This document shows, piece after piece, positions 1 through 6,041 of a stretch of DNA of 6,041 nucleotides (position 1 is its first letter; each line of letters begins with the position of its first letter). The translations under genes were made by a program, and so were the position numbers. Below the pieces are notes generated by a model that saw only the letters and a program-made list of their open reading frames with translations, was not told where the DNA came from and searched no databases. The stretch comes from Thermoanaerobacterales bacterium (GTDB lineage Bacteria; Actinomycetota; Acidimicrobiia; Acidimicrobiales; JACDCH01), in the NCBI GenBank assembly GCA_017577565.1, contig PKRH01000166.1, forward strand, positions 1 to 6,041, written 5' to 3'.

Positions 1-200
1 CCCGCGGCCGGGGCGGGGGGGGGGGGGGGCCGGGGGGAGAGAGCGGGGAGGGGCGGGCGGCCCGCCGGGCGCGGAGCCCCGGGCCCGCCGGGGCCCCCGG
101 CCGCCCCCCCCCCCCCCCGGGGGCCGGGGGGGGTCGGGCGCGCCGGGGGTGGGGCGGCGGCGGGCGGCCCCCGCCGCGCCCGCGCGGGGGCGGCCGCCCC
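1..200. other. G/C homopolymer-rich low-complexity sequence, probable contig-end artefact
   Basis: The sequence is almost entirely G and C, with a 15-base G run at 15-29, a 15-base C run at 104-118 and many shorter G or C runs. Open frames here translate to Pro/Arg/Gly/Ala-rich strings with no domain, plausible start or ribosome binding site. The texture differs sharply from the well-formed coding DNA that starts near 298, and it sits at the window edge. I infer low-quality consensus at a contig end rather than a biological repeat, but the sequence alone cannot exclude real G-tract DNA. Bases 200-297 look more normal but hold no gene that I can support. Confidence 0.6.
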
Positions 201-276
201 CGCCGGGGGCCGGCCGCCGTGCATCGGCGCGCCGGGCGAGCGGAGGGGGCGTTCGCCCGGCGCCGCCGACGACCGT

Positions 277-290
277 GAGGGGCGCCCCTC
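277..290 (-). terminator. Perfect 14-base palindrome just past the ACT gene stop; weak terminator candidate
   Basis: GAGGGGCGCCCCTC is a perfect palindrome starting seven bases beyond the stop codon of the minus-strand gene. Folded as RNA it gives a five-pair GC stem with a four-base loop. No T-tract follows in the direction of transcription, so it would be an atypical intrinsic terminator. It could equally be a protein-binding palindrome or chance in GC-rich DNA. Confidence 0.25.
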
Positions 291-297
291 GCCCCGC

Positions 298-987
298 TCA
301 GGCGCTCGCGCTCGGGTGGTGGGCCCGGCTGCGGGCCCGGTGGAGCTCCCGGAGCCGGGTGTCGATCACCCGGGCGAGCGCGGCCACCTGCCGCCGCTCG
401 CGGGCCCGGTACGGCATGTCGTCCCGCCCGAGCACCAGCGCCAGGCCCGACCCGGCGAGCGGTGCCCACACGATGTCGCTCCCCGCCGCCGGTGCGGGGG
501 CCCCCTCCCGCTGGGCCGCCCGGCTGCCCGCGAGGTAGGCGTCGAGCCACGCCTCGCTGGGCGCCTCGTCGCTCGCCGCCAGCACGCCCCGCCCCTGGCC
601 GTCGATGTCGACCACGGCGACCCAGCGGGCGCCGATCACCCGGGGGGCGTGCTCGACGACGGCCGCCAGCAGGGCGTCGACCTGGGTGGCCCCGACGAGC
701 TGGGCGGCCGCCTCGAGGACGTCGACCCGGGGGTCGTGGCGGGCGTCGGCGATGTGCCGCACCTCCTCGACGGCCACCCCGTCGACCTGACGGACCTCGC
801 TGACCAGCAGGTCGACCAGCGACGGGTCGGGCAGCTCGACCACCAGCTCGTCGACCGCCTGGCCACCGCCCCGCTCGAGGATGTCGATGCCCACGACGTC
901 GCCCCGGACGGCACCGATCCGGCTGGCGACCTGGCCGAGGGCACCCGGCCGGTCGGGAAGCCACAAGCGGATCACGAAGGTCTCCAC
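298..987 (-). CDS. ACT-domain protein with GAF-like C-terminal region (229 aa)
   Basis: The protein is probably a cytosolic small-molecule-sensing regulator; its ligand and target are unknown. Residues 3-76 look like an ACT domain: a first strand (TFVIRLWL), then the D12-R-P-G-A-L turn and a helix leading to GDVVGIDI, followed by a strand with ELVVELPD. ACT domains bind amino acids or related ligands. Residues about 85-215 resemble a degenerate GAF domain: helix QVDALLAAVVEHAPRVIGA, strand RWVAVVDID, strand GLALVLGRDD and a closing helix VAALARVIDTRLRELH. No enzyme domain or DNA-binding motif is visible. I chose the GTG at 987 because the ACT fold begins there; an AGGG lies nine bases upstream. 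The longer open frame up to 1248 adds 87 residues with no domain character that cross the intergenic region. The gene is divergent from the coiled-coil gene. The ACT call is firm; the GAF call is moderate. Confidence 0.82.
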   Translation of the reverse strand: METFVIRLWLPDRPGALGQVASRIGAVRGDVVGIDILERGGGQAVDELVVELPDPSLVDLLVSEVRQVDGVAVEEVRHIADARHDPRVDVLEAAAQLVGATQVDALLAAVVEHAPRVIGARWVAVVDIDGQGRGVLAASDEAPSEAWLDAYLAGSRAAQREGAPAPAAGSDIVWAPLAGSGLALVLGRDDMPYRARERRQVAALARVIDTRLRELHRARSRAHHPSASA

Positions 988-1065
988 GTCGGGGCACCCT
1001 ACGCGGGGGTTGTGAACCGATTGTTTCGGCTCGGAGACAGCCGTGTGAGTTGGCGGTGGACGGTG

Positions 1066-1081
1066 CGCGACCGTCGTGACC
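1066..1081 (+). repeat. Direct repeat copy 1 in divergent intergenic region
   Basis: This copy reads CGCGACCGTCGTGACC and matches 1201-1216 at 15 of 16 positions, in the same orientation and 135 bases apart. A repeated non-palindromic element between divergent genes is a reasonable operator candidate. No regulator is identified, and chance similarity in GC-rich DNA is possible. Confidence 0.4.
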
Positions 1082-1200
1082 AGCACCGTCGGACCGGGCC
1101 CCGACATCGGTCCTGGGACTTGACCACGGAGCGCGCGCGTACGCCCGCGATCAGGGGCGATTGCGCGCGACGCGGGACCAGCGCGCGAGTATGTCCGTAA

Positions 1201-1216
1201 CGCGATCGTCGTGACC
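1201..1216 (+). repeat. Direct repeat copy 2 in divergent intergenic region
   Basis: This copy reads CGCGATCGTCGTGACC, differing from the copy at 1066-1081 only by T for C at the sixth base. It lies about 55 bases upstream of the GTG start of the coiled-coil gene, in or near the expected 5' untranslated region or core promoter. Its function is not known. Confidence 0.4.
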
Positions 1217-1254
1217 GGGCTCCGTGCCGGTGGCGGCGGGGCGGCCACCTGACT

Positions 1255-1261
1255 GGGGAGG
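1255..1261 (+). promoter_or_regulatory. Ribosome binding site deciding the start of the coiled-coil gene
   Basis: GGGGAGG is a strong Shine-Dalgarno match ten bases ahead of the GTG at 1272. It rules against the upstream in-frame GTG at 1224, which would put this site inside the coding region and has no comparable site of its own. Confidence 0.75.
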
Positions 1262-1271
1262 TGTCACATCC

Positions 1272-3695
1272 GTGAGCGGTCCGAGCACGGAGACGACCTC
1301 GACGCACATCAACACCTCGGGCGAGCTCGCCGGCCTCCACCGACGGCTGACGGTCATCCCCGCCTCCGCCGACGAGCGCCCCACCCTCGCCGAGCAGATC
1401 GCGCGGCTGGTCGTGCGCGCCACGAGCGACGTGCCCACCGCCCTCAGCCAGGTGCTCGGGCCGGCGGACTTCGCCGCCGCCTGCCGCGAGGCCGCGGTGC
1501 GCCGGGTCGAGGAGCACGAGCGCGTCCGCAACGAGCTGGCCTCGAAGCTGCGCCGGGCCCGCGAGCTCCAGGCGGTCACGGCCAACCGCCGCGACGAGGC
1601 GGCCGCCCGGGCCCGCCGCATGAGCGCCCACCTGGAGGACTGCGACGCCCTCCTGGAGCGGGCCGGCGAGCTGACCAACGCCGCCGAGGAGGCCCGCCGC
1701 AACCTCGAGGCCCGCCGGGCCGACGTCGAGACCGCCCGCAGCAAGCTCGCCCTCGTCGAGGAGCAGCGCGAGGCCGCGGCCCGCACCATCGAGGACGCCG
1801 CCCGCCAGCTGCGCGACCTCGAGATCTCCGAGCTCGACGAGTCGACCCTGCGGCGCGAGCTCGAGAACGCCAACCAGGCCCTCCAGGAGGCCGAGCAGGC
1901 CCACGCCGAGGCGCTGGACAACCTGCGGGCGCTGGAGCAGCAGGCCGCGGCGCGCGCCGCGACCCGCGACCACATCCTCCAGGAGCGGGCGGCGCTCGTG
2001 GCCCGCCTCGAGGCGCCCCTCCCCGACACCCGGCCGATCCGGGAGGCGCTCGAGGCCTTCGACGCCGACACGCAGCCCGGCGAGCCCGACCTCGTGGCCC
2101 GCGAGCTGGCCCGGGAGTGGCTGGAGGTCGAGGGCGAGCTGGAGCGCATCGAGGGCGCGCTGCCCGACCCGCCCTCCCCCGAGGAGATCGCGGCCGCCGA
2201 GCGGCGCCTCGCCCAGATCGACCAGACGATCGCCGAGCTCGAGACGGCCGACCGGCAGCCGGCCCTGCCGCCCGAGGTGCGCGACGAGATCGAGGCGGCG
2301 CACGAGGCCGTCCTCCAGGCCGAGGAGGACGTCGACCGGTCCGGCGGCCACGAGGACGACCTCGCCCGGCTGCAGCACGCCCGCGAGGTGGAGCACGCGA
2401 TCCTGCAGCAGTACGGCTTCGAGACCTACCTCGACGTCATCCTGAGCGGCCCCCGCCCCGAGGAGGACGCCCAGGCCGAGCTGATGGACGCGCTCCGGGC
2501 CCGGCGGGTGGCGGAGGACACGCTGGCCTCGCTGCGGGCCGCGGCCGAGCCGCCGGCCATCGTCACGACGCTGCGGGCCCGCCGCGACCGCATCTACCGG
2601 GAGGCGGCCGAGCTGCTGGGGTGCGACCCCGGCAACAACGTGGCCGAGCTGCTCTACGCCCACCCGGTCGTGCCGCCCAACCGCACCCGCGACCTGGCGG
2701 CCGCGCTGGCCGCCCAGGGCATCCACCCCTCCGGCGTGTCGGTGCGGGAGGCGGCCGTCGCCTGGCTGATCGAGCAGGACCAGGAGCTCGAGCTGCGAGA
2801 GGAGTGCCGGCGCGACATCGAGCGCCTCGACCGCGACCTCGAGTCGCTCGACGAGCAGGACGAGCGGGGCAGGTTCGAGTACGAGAACATGCAGGCGGTG
2901 GCGAGCGCCGCCCACGCCGACGTCGGGGCCACCCTGCACCGCGTCCGCACGCTCGAGGACGAGCTGAACGCCCGCGCCACGCAGGACGAGCGGCGGCTGC
3001 AGCGCATCGCCGCCGCCGAGCAGCTGCGGGCGCAGATCGCGGCCGTGAGCGAGGCGCTCGAGCAGTCCGAGGCCGAGTACAAGAGCACGCTGGCCGCCGC
3101 CGAGGCCGCGGTGGCCGCGGCCGAGGCCACCGTCGAGCGGGCGACGGCCGCGCTCTCCGACGCCGTCCGGCGGCTGCGGCGGATCTCGGAGAGCCTGCCG
3201 CCCGCCCTGCGGCCCCGGGCGGGCGACGACCCGCTCGGCGAGCTGCCCCGCCTGCGCGAGACGCTGGCCGCCGAGGTCGAGCGGGCCGAGGTCGCGCTGG
3301 CCAGCGCCAACGAGGACCTCGAGCGGGCCCGGCGCGACATCGAGGAGACGCAGGCCCAGCTCGACGACCACCTGGCCGTCGTCCCGACCGAGGACGTCAC
3401 CGAGGACGACATGCGCCAGGCCCTGCTCGACCTGGTCGGCACCGGCGACACGCCGGTCGTCCTCGACGACCCCTTCGTCGAGGAGCCCGACGTCCGCCCG
3501 GCCCTGCTCGACCAGCTCGTGACCGCCTCCGAGCGGCGCCCCGTGGTGCTGCTCACCGACGAACCCGACGTGCTCGGGTGGGCGATCAGCCTGCCCGACG
3601 ACCAGGGAGCCGTGACGCGACTGGCGGCGCCTCGCGGCTCCGACGCCCCGTCCGAGGACGAGGCGCTCACCAGCCGTTCCGGCTCGGTCCCCTAG
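1272..3695 (+). CDS. SMC/Rad50-like coiled-coil protein with degenerate ATPase head and no Walker A (807 aa)
   Basis: I do not recognise this as a named gene. After a helical N-terminus (1 to about 60), it has Glu/Ala/Arg/Leu-rich heptad coiled coil at about 60-371, a globular centre at about 372-505 (YGFETYLDVIL near 381, GCDPGNN near 450, PVVPPN), and a second coiled coil at about 505-700. Its C-terminal lobe (709-771) has the layout of an SMC/YhaN-type head: a signature-like helix VTEDDMRQALLDLV, Walker B-like VVLDDPF (D732, D733), and LLTDEPDVLGWA, where the family has Thr-His. No Walker A (GxxxxGKS/T) occurs anywhere, including the N-terminus where SMC proteins carry it, and no LSGG-type signature is present. 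No signal peptide or membrane segment is seen. I infer a non-hydrolysing scaffold or partner protein. The gene sits 27 bases upstream of the sensor-kinase gene on the same strand, presumably co-transcribed. An ordinary coiled-coil protein with chance head similarity is the alternative. Confidence 0.85.
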   Translation: MSGPSTETTSTHINTSGELAGLHRRLTVIPASADERPTLAEQIARLVVRATSDVPTALSQVLGPADFAAACREAAVRRVEEHERVRNELASKLRRARELQAVTANRRDEAAARARRMSAHLEDCDALLERAGELTNAAEEARRNLEARRADVETARSKLALVEEQREAAARTIEDAARQLRDLEISELDESTLRRELENANQALQEAEQAHAEALDNLRALEQQAAARAATRDHILQERAALVARLEAPLPDTRPIREALEAFDADTQPGEPDLVARELAREWLEVEGELERIEGALPDPPSPEEIAAAERRLAQIDQTIAELETADRQPALPPEVRDEIEAAHEAVLQAEEDVDRSGGHEDDLARLQHAREVEHAILQQYGFETYLDVILSGPRPEEDAQAELMDALRARRVAEDTLASLRAAAEPPAIVTTLRARRDRIYREAAELLGCDPGNNVAELLYAHPVVPPNRTRDLAAALAAQGIHPSGVSVREAAVAWLIEQDQELELREECRRDIERLDRDLESLDEQDERGRFEYENMQAVASAAHADVGATLHRVRTLEDELNARATQDERRLQRIAAAEQLRAQIAAVSEALEQSEAEYKSTLAAAEAAVAAAEATVERATAALSDAVRRLRRISESLPPALRPRAGDDPLGELPRLRETLAAEVERAEVALASANEDLERARRDIEETQAQLDDHLAVVPTEDVTEDDMRQALLDLVGTGDTPVVLDDPFVEEPDVRPALLDQLVTASERRPVVLLTDEPDVLGWAISLPDDQGAVTRLAAPRGSDAPSEDEALTSRSGSVP
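3093..3134 (+). repeat. Imperfect 21-base tandem repeat encoding two Ala-rich heptads
   Basis: Two adjacent 21-base units encode AAAEAAV and AAAEATV (residues 608-621 of the coiled-coil protein), followed by a third, diverged heptad (ERATAAL). The period of seven codons matches the coiled-coil heptad, so the repeat may have arisen by slippage while keeping the structural register. Confidence 0.5.
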
Positions 3696-3709
3696 CCATC
3701 TCCCCGACC

Positions 3710-3715
3710 GAAGGA
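3710..3715 (+). promoter_or_regulatory. Ribosome binding site of the sensor gene
   Basis: GAAGGA lies seven bases ahead of the GTG at 3723, inside the 27-base gap after the upstream TAG. It supports that start, and the gap leaves little room for a separate promoter. Confidence 0.65.
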
Positions 3716-3722
3716 CCGCATC

Positions 3723-6020
3723 GTGCCCCGACGCATCCCCATCCGTCTGAAGCTCGCGGCGGCGCTCGCCGTGCCGATCGTGGCGCTGCTCCTCGTCTCC
3801 GTGCTGGAGGTGGCGCAGAGCATCGACGAGACCCGCACGACGAAGGACCAGAACGAGCTGGCGACGGCGGCGATCGGGCCGGGCGGTCTCATCACCGGCC
3901 TCCAGAACGAGCGGAACTACGGCAGCCTCTACATCCTGGGGTTCGAGAACGCGCTCCAGCTGCCGGTCACCTCGTTCGAGGAGGCGGTCGCGGAGACGGA
4001 CGCCGCGATCGCCCGGTTCCGGGCCGAGGTGGACGAGAAGGGCGGCGAGGTGGCGGAGACCTACGAGCCGGCCCTCGACACCATCGCCGAGCGCATCGAC
4101 GAGCTCCGCAGCCTGGTCACCGGGCTGGAGGGCGAGCGGAGCCTCGAGCGCACCGACGTCTCCGACCCGTTCTTCAACGGCTACACCGAGCTGATCGACG
4201 AGCTGTTCCGGGCGAACAGCCAGGTGTCGCTGGCCATCGACGACCCCACCCTCCGGCGGGGCGTCGAGCTGACCGACCTGGCCTCGCACCAGATCGAGAA
4301 CGTCGCCCGGACCCAGCGGGTCGTGCTGCTCGCCGGCGTGACCGGCCGGCTCGACTCGCCCCAGGAGATCGCCGACACCGCCGGCCTCCTGGGCCAGGTC
4401 CGGGACAACCTCGACCAGACGCGCGACCTGGGGACGGGTCGCTTCGAGGCGGCGACCACCCGGGTGCTCGAGCAGTTCGAGCAGTCGGGCTGGCTCGATC
4501 TCGTCGAGGAGGCCCTGGACACCGGCGAGGTGCGCCTCACCGAGACCCTCAACGCGCTGTCGCGCGAGGACGACGAGGGCTTCAACGGCTACCGCACGGT
4601 GGTCAACGAGCTCATCCACGAGCGGGCCGAGGAGCTCGACCGGGCCGCGGCCAGCACCCAGCGCCGCTACCTGATCCTCGCCGCCCTGACCATCGGCGTG
4701 GCCGGCGCCGTCACCTGGATCGTGTCGCGTTCGATCACGCGGCCGTTGCGGGCGTTGACGCGGCAGGCGAAGGAGATGGCGGAGCGGCGGCTGCCGGAGG
4801 CGGTGTCGGACATCTTGGAGACGCCGTTGGGTGAGGACGTGGTGGTGCCGTCGGTGGAGCCGATCTCGGTGGCCACCCGGGACGAGGTGGCCGACGTGGC
4901 CGACGCGCTGAACACGGTGCAGGACTCGGCGCTGGATCTGGCGGTGGAGCAGGCGGTGCTGCGCCGCAACATCGCGGACAGCTTCGTGAACCTCGGCCGC
5001 CGCAACCAGAACCTGCTGGGCCGGCAGCTGGACTTCATCACCGAGCTGGAGTCCAAGGAGACCGACCCCGACACCCTCGCCAACCTGTTCCGCCTCGACC
5101 ACCTGGCCACCCGCATGCGCCGCAACGCCGAGTCGCTGCTGGTGCTCGCGGGCGTCGAGCCACCCCGCAAGTGGGCCGCCCCGGTCCGGCTGACCGACGT
5201 GATCCGGGCGGCGCTGGGCGAGGTGGAGGACTACCAGCGGGTCACCGTCCGCGGCGTGGAGCCGGCCACCATCGTCGGCTCGGCCGCAGCCGACGTGGCC
5301 CACCTGCTCGCCGAGCTGATCGAGAACGCCCTGGTGTTCTCACCCCCCGACCAGACCGTCGACATCCGGGGCCGCGGCAACGACGACGGCGGCTACACCC
5401 TCGCCATCATCGACTCCGGCCTCGGCATGTCCCCCGAGGACATCGCCGCCGCCAACCGCCGCCTCGCGGGGCTGGAGAGCTTCACCATCGCCCCCTCCAA
5501 GTACCTGGGCCACTACGTGGCCGGCAACCTCGCCGCCCGCCACGGCATCAAGGTCCGGCTCGACAACTCCCCCGGCAACGGCATCACCGCCACCGTCGAG
5601 CTCCCACCCACCCTCCTCACCACCGACACCACCAACCTCGCCGCCCCCGTCACCCCACCCCACGGCATCCGCGCCCTCCCCACCACCGCTCCTGCGGCCG
5701 AGGACACCGCGCCCGAGCCGTCGCCGCCCCCGCCGCCGGCCGAGCCCGCACCCCCGGTGGAGCGCACCCCGAGCGGGCTGGCCAAGCGGGCCACCCGGGC
5801 CGGCAACGGGCAGACCGCCCCGGTGGCGCCGCCCGACGAGCTGATCGACACGCTCAGCCGGCACGTGGCCGGCCTGCAGTCGTCGGGGGCCACCGGCGCC
5901 GGCCAGCCCGGTCACGGCTCGGCGCCGGACCGCGCCGGCAACGGCTCGCCGTGGGGCCCGCCCGGCGCGCCCCTTGCCTTTTTTACAAATCTGCCGCTCC
6001 CGCCAAATGAAGCGGTGTAA
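3723..6020 (+). CDS. CvnA-like membrane sensor: NIT-like domain, HAMP, HATPase (765 aa as read; 3' end doubtful)
   Basis: This is a membrane sensor with a histidine-kinase-like core. It has a first transmembrane helix (about 10-30), an all-helical extracytoplasmic NIT-like nitrate/nitrite-sensing region (about 35-305; LITGLQNERNYGSLYILG at 56-73), a second transmembrane helix (about 315-335), HAMP (335-400; SITRPLRALTRQAKEMA) and an H-box-like segment (455-477) with H460 in LDHLATRMRR. The HATPase domain (about 515-630) has N-box E531 and N535, G1 DSGLGM (564-569) and G2 LGHYVAG (595-601). A Pro-rich linker (about 655-680) leads to a tail with PSGLAKR, as in actinobacterial CvnA proteins. Ligand specificity is unproven. 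Whether CvnA-type proteins phosphorylate is uncertain; in conservons they work with Roadblock, DUF742 and GTPase proteins, whose genes would lie past the window. The start GTG is supported by GAAGGA. The last 15 or so codons lie in oddly AT-rich DNA, so the true C-terminus is probably missing. Confidence 0.9.
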   Translation: MPRRIPIRLKLAAALAVPIVALLLVSVLEVAQSIDETRTTKDQNELATAAIGPGGLITGLQNERNYGSLYILGFENALQLPVTSFEEAVAETDAAIARFRAEVDEKGGEVAETYEPALDTIAERIDELRSLVTGLEGERSLERTDVSDPFFNGYTELIDELFRANSQVSLAIDDPTLRRGVELTDLASHQIENVARTQRVVLLAGVTGRLDSPQEIADTAGLLGQVRDNLDQTRDLGTGRFEAATTRVLEQFEQSGWLDLVEEALDTGEVRLTETLNALSREDDEGFNGYRTVVNELIHERAEELDRAAASTQRRYLILAALTIGVAGAVTWIVSRSITRPLRALTRQAKEMAERRLPEAVSDILETPLGEDVVVPSVEPISVATRDEVADVADALNTVQDSALDLAVEQAVLRRNIADSFVNLGRRNQNLLGRQLDFITELESKETDPDTLANLFRLDHLATRMRRNAESLLVLAGVEPPRKWAAPVRLTDVIRAALGEVEDYQRVTVRGVEPATIVGSAAADVAHLLAELIENALVFSPPDQTVDIRGRGNDDGGYTLAIIDSGLGMSPEDIAAANRRLAGLESFTIAPSKYLGHYVAGNLAARHGIKVRLDNSPGNGITATVELPPTLLTTDTTNLAAPVTPPHGIRALPTTAPAAEDTAPEPSPPPPPAEPAPPVERTPSGLAKRATRAGNGQTAPVAPPDELIDTLSRHVAGLQSSGATGAGQPGHGSAPDRAGNGSPWGPPGAPLAFFTNLPLPPNEAV

Positions 6021-6041
6021 TTTTCGTGTATAGACGTCACA
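5975..6041. other. Abrupt AT-rich tail, possible assembly junction or contig-end error
   Basis: From about 5975 (TTGCCTTTTTTACAAAT) to the end, GC content falls to roughly 45%, against about 75% in the preceding coding DNA. Codons change to types not used before in the gene (CTT, TTT, ACA, AAT). The reading frame stays open for only 15 more codons before TAA at 6018-6020. The simplest reading is foreign or erroneous sequence at a contig end; a true AT-rich downstream region or an insertion boundary is less likely. Confidence 0.55.

Larger units (their letters stand above)
988..1271. promoter_or_regulatory. Divergent intergenic region, presumed to carry both promoters
   Basis: This 284-base gap separates two divergent genes, so promoters for both should lie here. 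It holds the AT-richest stretch in the first half of the window (about 1010-1050), nearest the ACT gene. TTGACC at 1120-1125 resembles a -35 hexamer, but no good -10 hexamer sits 16-18 bases downstream. TATGTC at 1190-1195 is -10-like without a properly spaced -35. I therefore name no specific promoter. A 16-base direct repeat within the gap is listed separately. Confidence 0.5.

Noticed and set aside
149..538. Plus-strand open frame beginning in the low-complexity edge
   Set aside because: It is Arg/Pro/Ala-rich, starts in suspect sequence, lacks a ribosome binding site and overlaps the ACT gene antisense.
1120..1148. TTGACC as a promoter -35 box
   Set aside because: No acceptable -10 hexamer lies at normal spacing downstream; the following bases are a GC repeat.
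316..1200. Plus-strand open frame opposite the ACT gene
   Set aside because: It has no recognisable domain, and the opposite strand encodes a good ACT domain with a sensible start.
1224..1271. Upstream GTG at 1224 as start of the coiled-coil gene
   Set aside because: The strong GGGGAGG at 1255-1261 fits the GTG at 1272, and the extra 16 residues would be encoded over that ribosome binding site.
2117..4834. Long plus-strand open frame of 905 codons overlapping both large genes
   Set aside because: It is made of Arg/Gly/Ala/Pro-rich sequence and crosses the boundary of two well-supported genes in another frame; it is a frame shadow.
999..5303. Very long open frame (1434 codons) on the minus strand, antisense to both large genes
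   Set aside because: Its translation is low-information (Leu/Gly/Val/Asp/Arg-rich) and carries no domain. Genes with C- or G-ending codons commonly leave an antisense frame open in high-GC genomes, and the plus-strand proteins have clear domains and ribosome binding sites.
5994..6024. CCGCT/AGCGG hairpin followed by TGTAATTTT as a terminator
   Set aside because: The stem is only five pairs with a 12-base loop, it overlaps the apparent stop codon, and it lies in the doubtful AT-rich tail.

Overview
The window is about 75% GC, with codons ending almost always in G or C, GTG starts and a NIT-domain histidine-kinase-like gene of the type linked to actinobacterial conservons. This points to a high-GC actinobacterium. 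My guess is an Acidimicrobiia-like lineage, but that rests on style rather than on a marker gene.

Layout. Bases 1 to about 200 are G/C homopolymer-rich low-complexity sequence with no credible gene, and 200-297 hold only a short palindrome. A minus-strand gene (298-987) encodes an ACT-domain protein with a GAF-like C-terminal half. A 284-base divergent intergenic region (988-1271) contains a 16-base direct repeat with one mismatch. Two plus-strand genes follow, 27 bases apart and probably one operon. The first (1272-3695) encodes an 807-residue coiled-coil protein with a central globular insert. Its C-terminus looks like the C-terminal lobe of an SMC/Rad50/YhaN-type ATPase head, but no Walker A motif is present and the signature and His-loop motifs are degenerate. 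The second (3723 to about 5970) encodes a membrane sensor resembling CvnA: transmembrane helix, NIT-like sensor, transmembrane helix, HAMP, an H-box-like segment, HATPase and a proline-rich tail. The last roughly 65 bases drop to below 50% GC and do not look like the rest of the gene, so the final residues and stop codon of this gene are doubtful.

How the genes may work together. In known conservons, a CvnA sensor is followed by a Roadblock/LC7 protein (CvnB), a DUF742 protein (CvnC) and a small GTPase (CvnD). The downstream partners would lie beyond this window. The unusual point is the gene upstream of the sensor: a long, apparently ATPase-dead SMC-like coiled-coil protein that may be a scaffold or partner of the membrane signalling complex. 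This pairing is the best candidate for something undescribed here. The ACT/GAF gene points the other way and may be unrelated, or may share divergent regulation.
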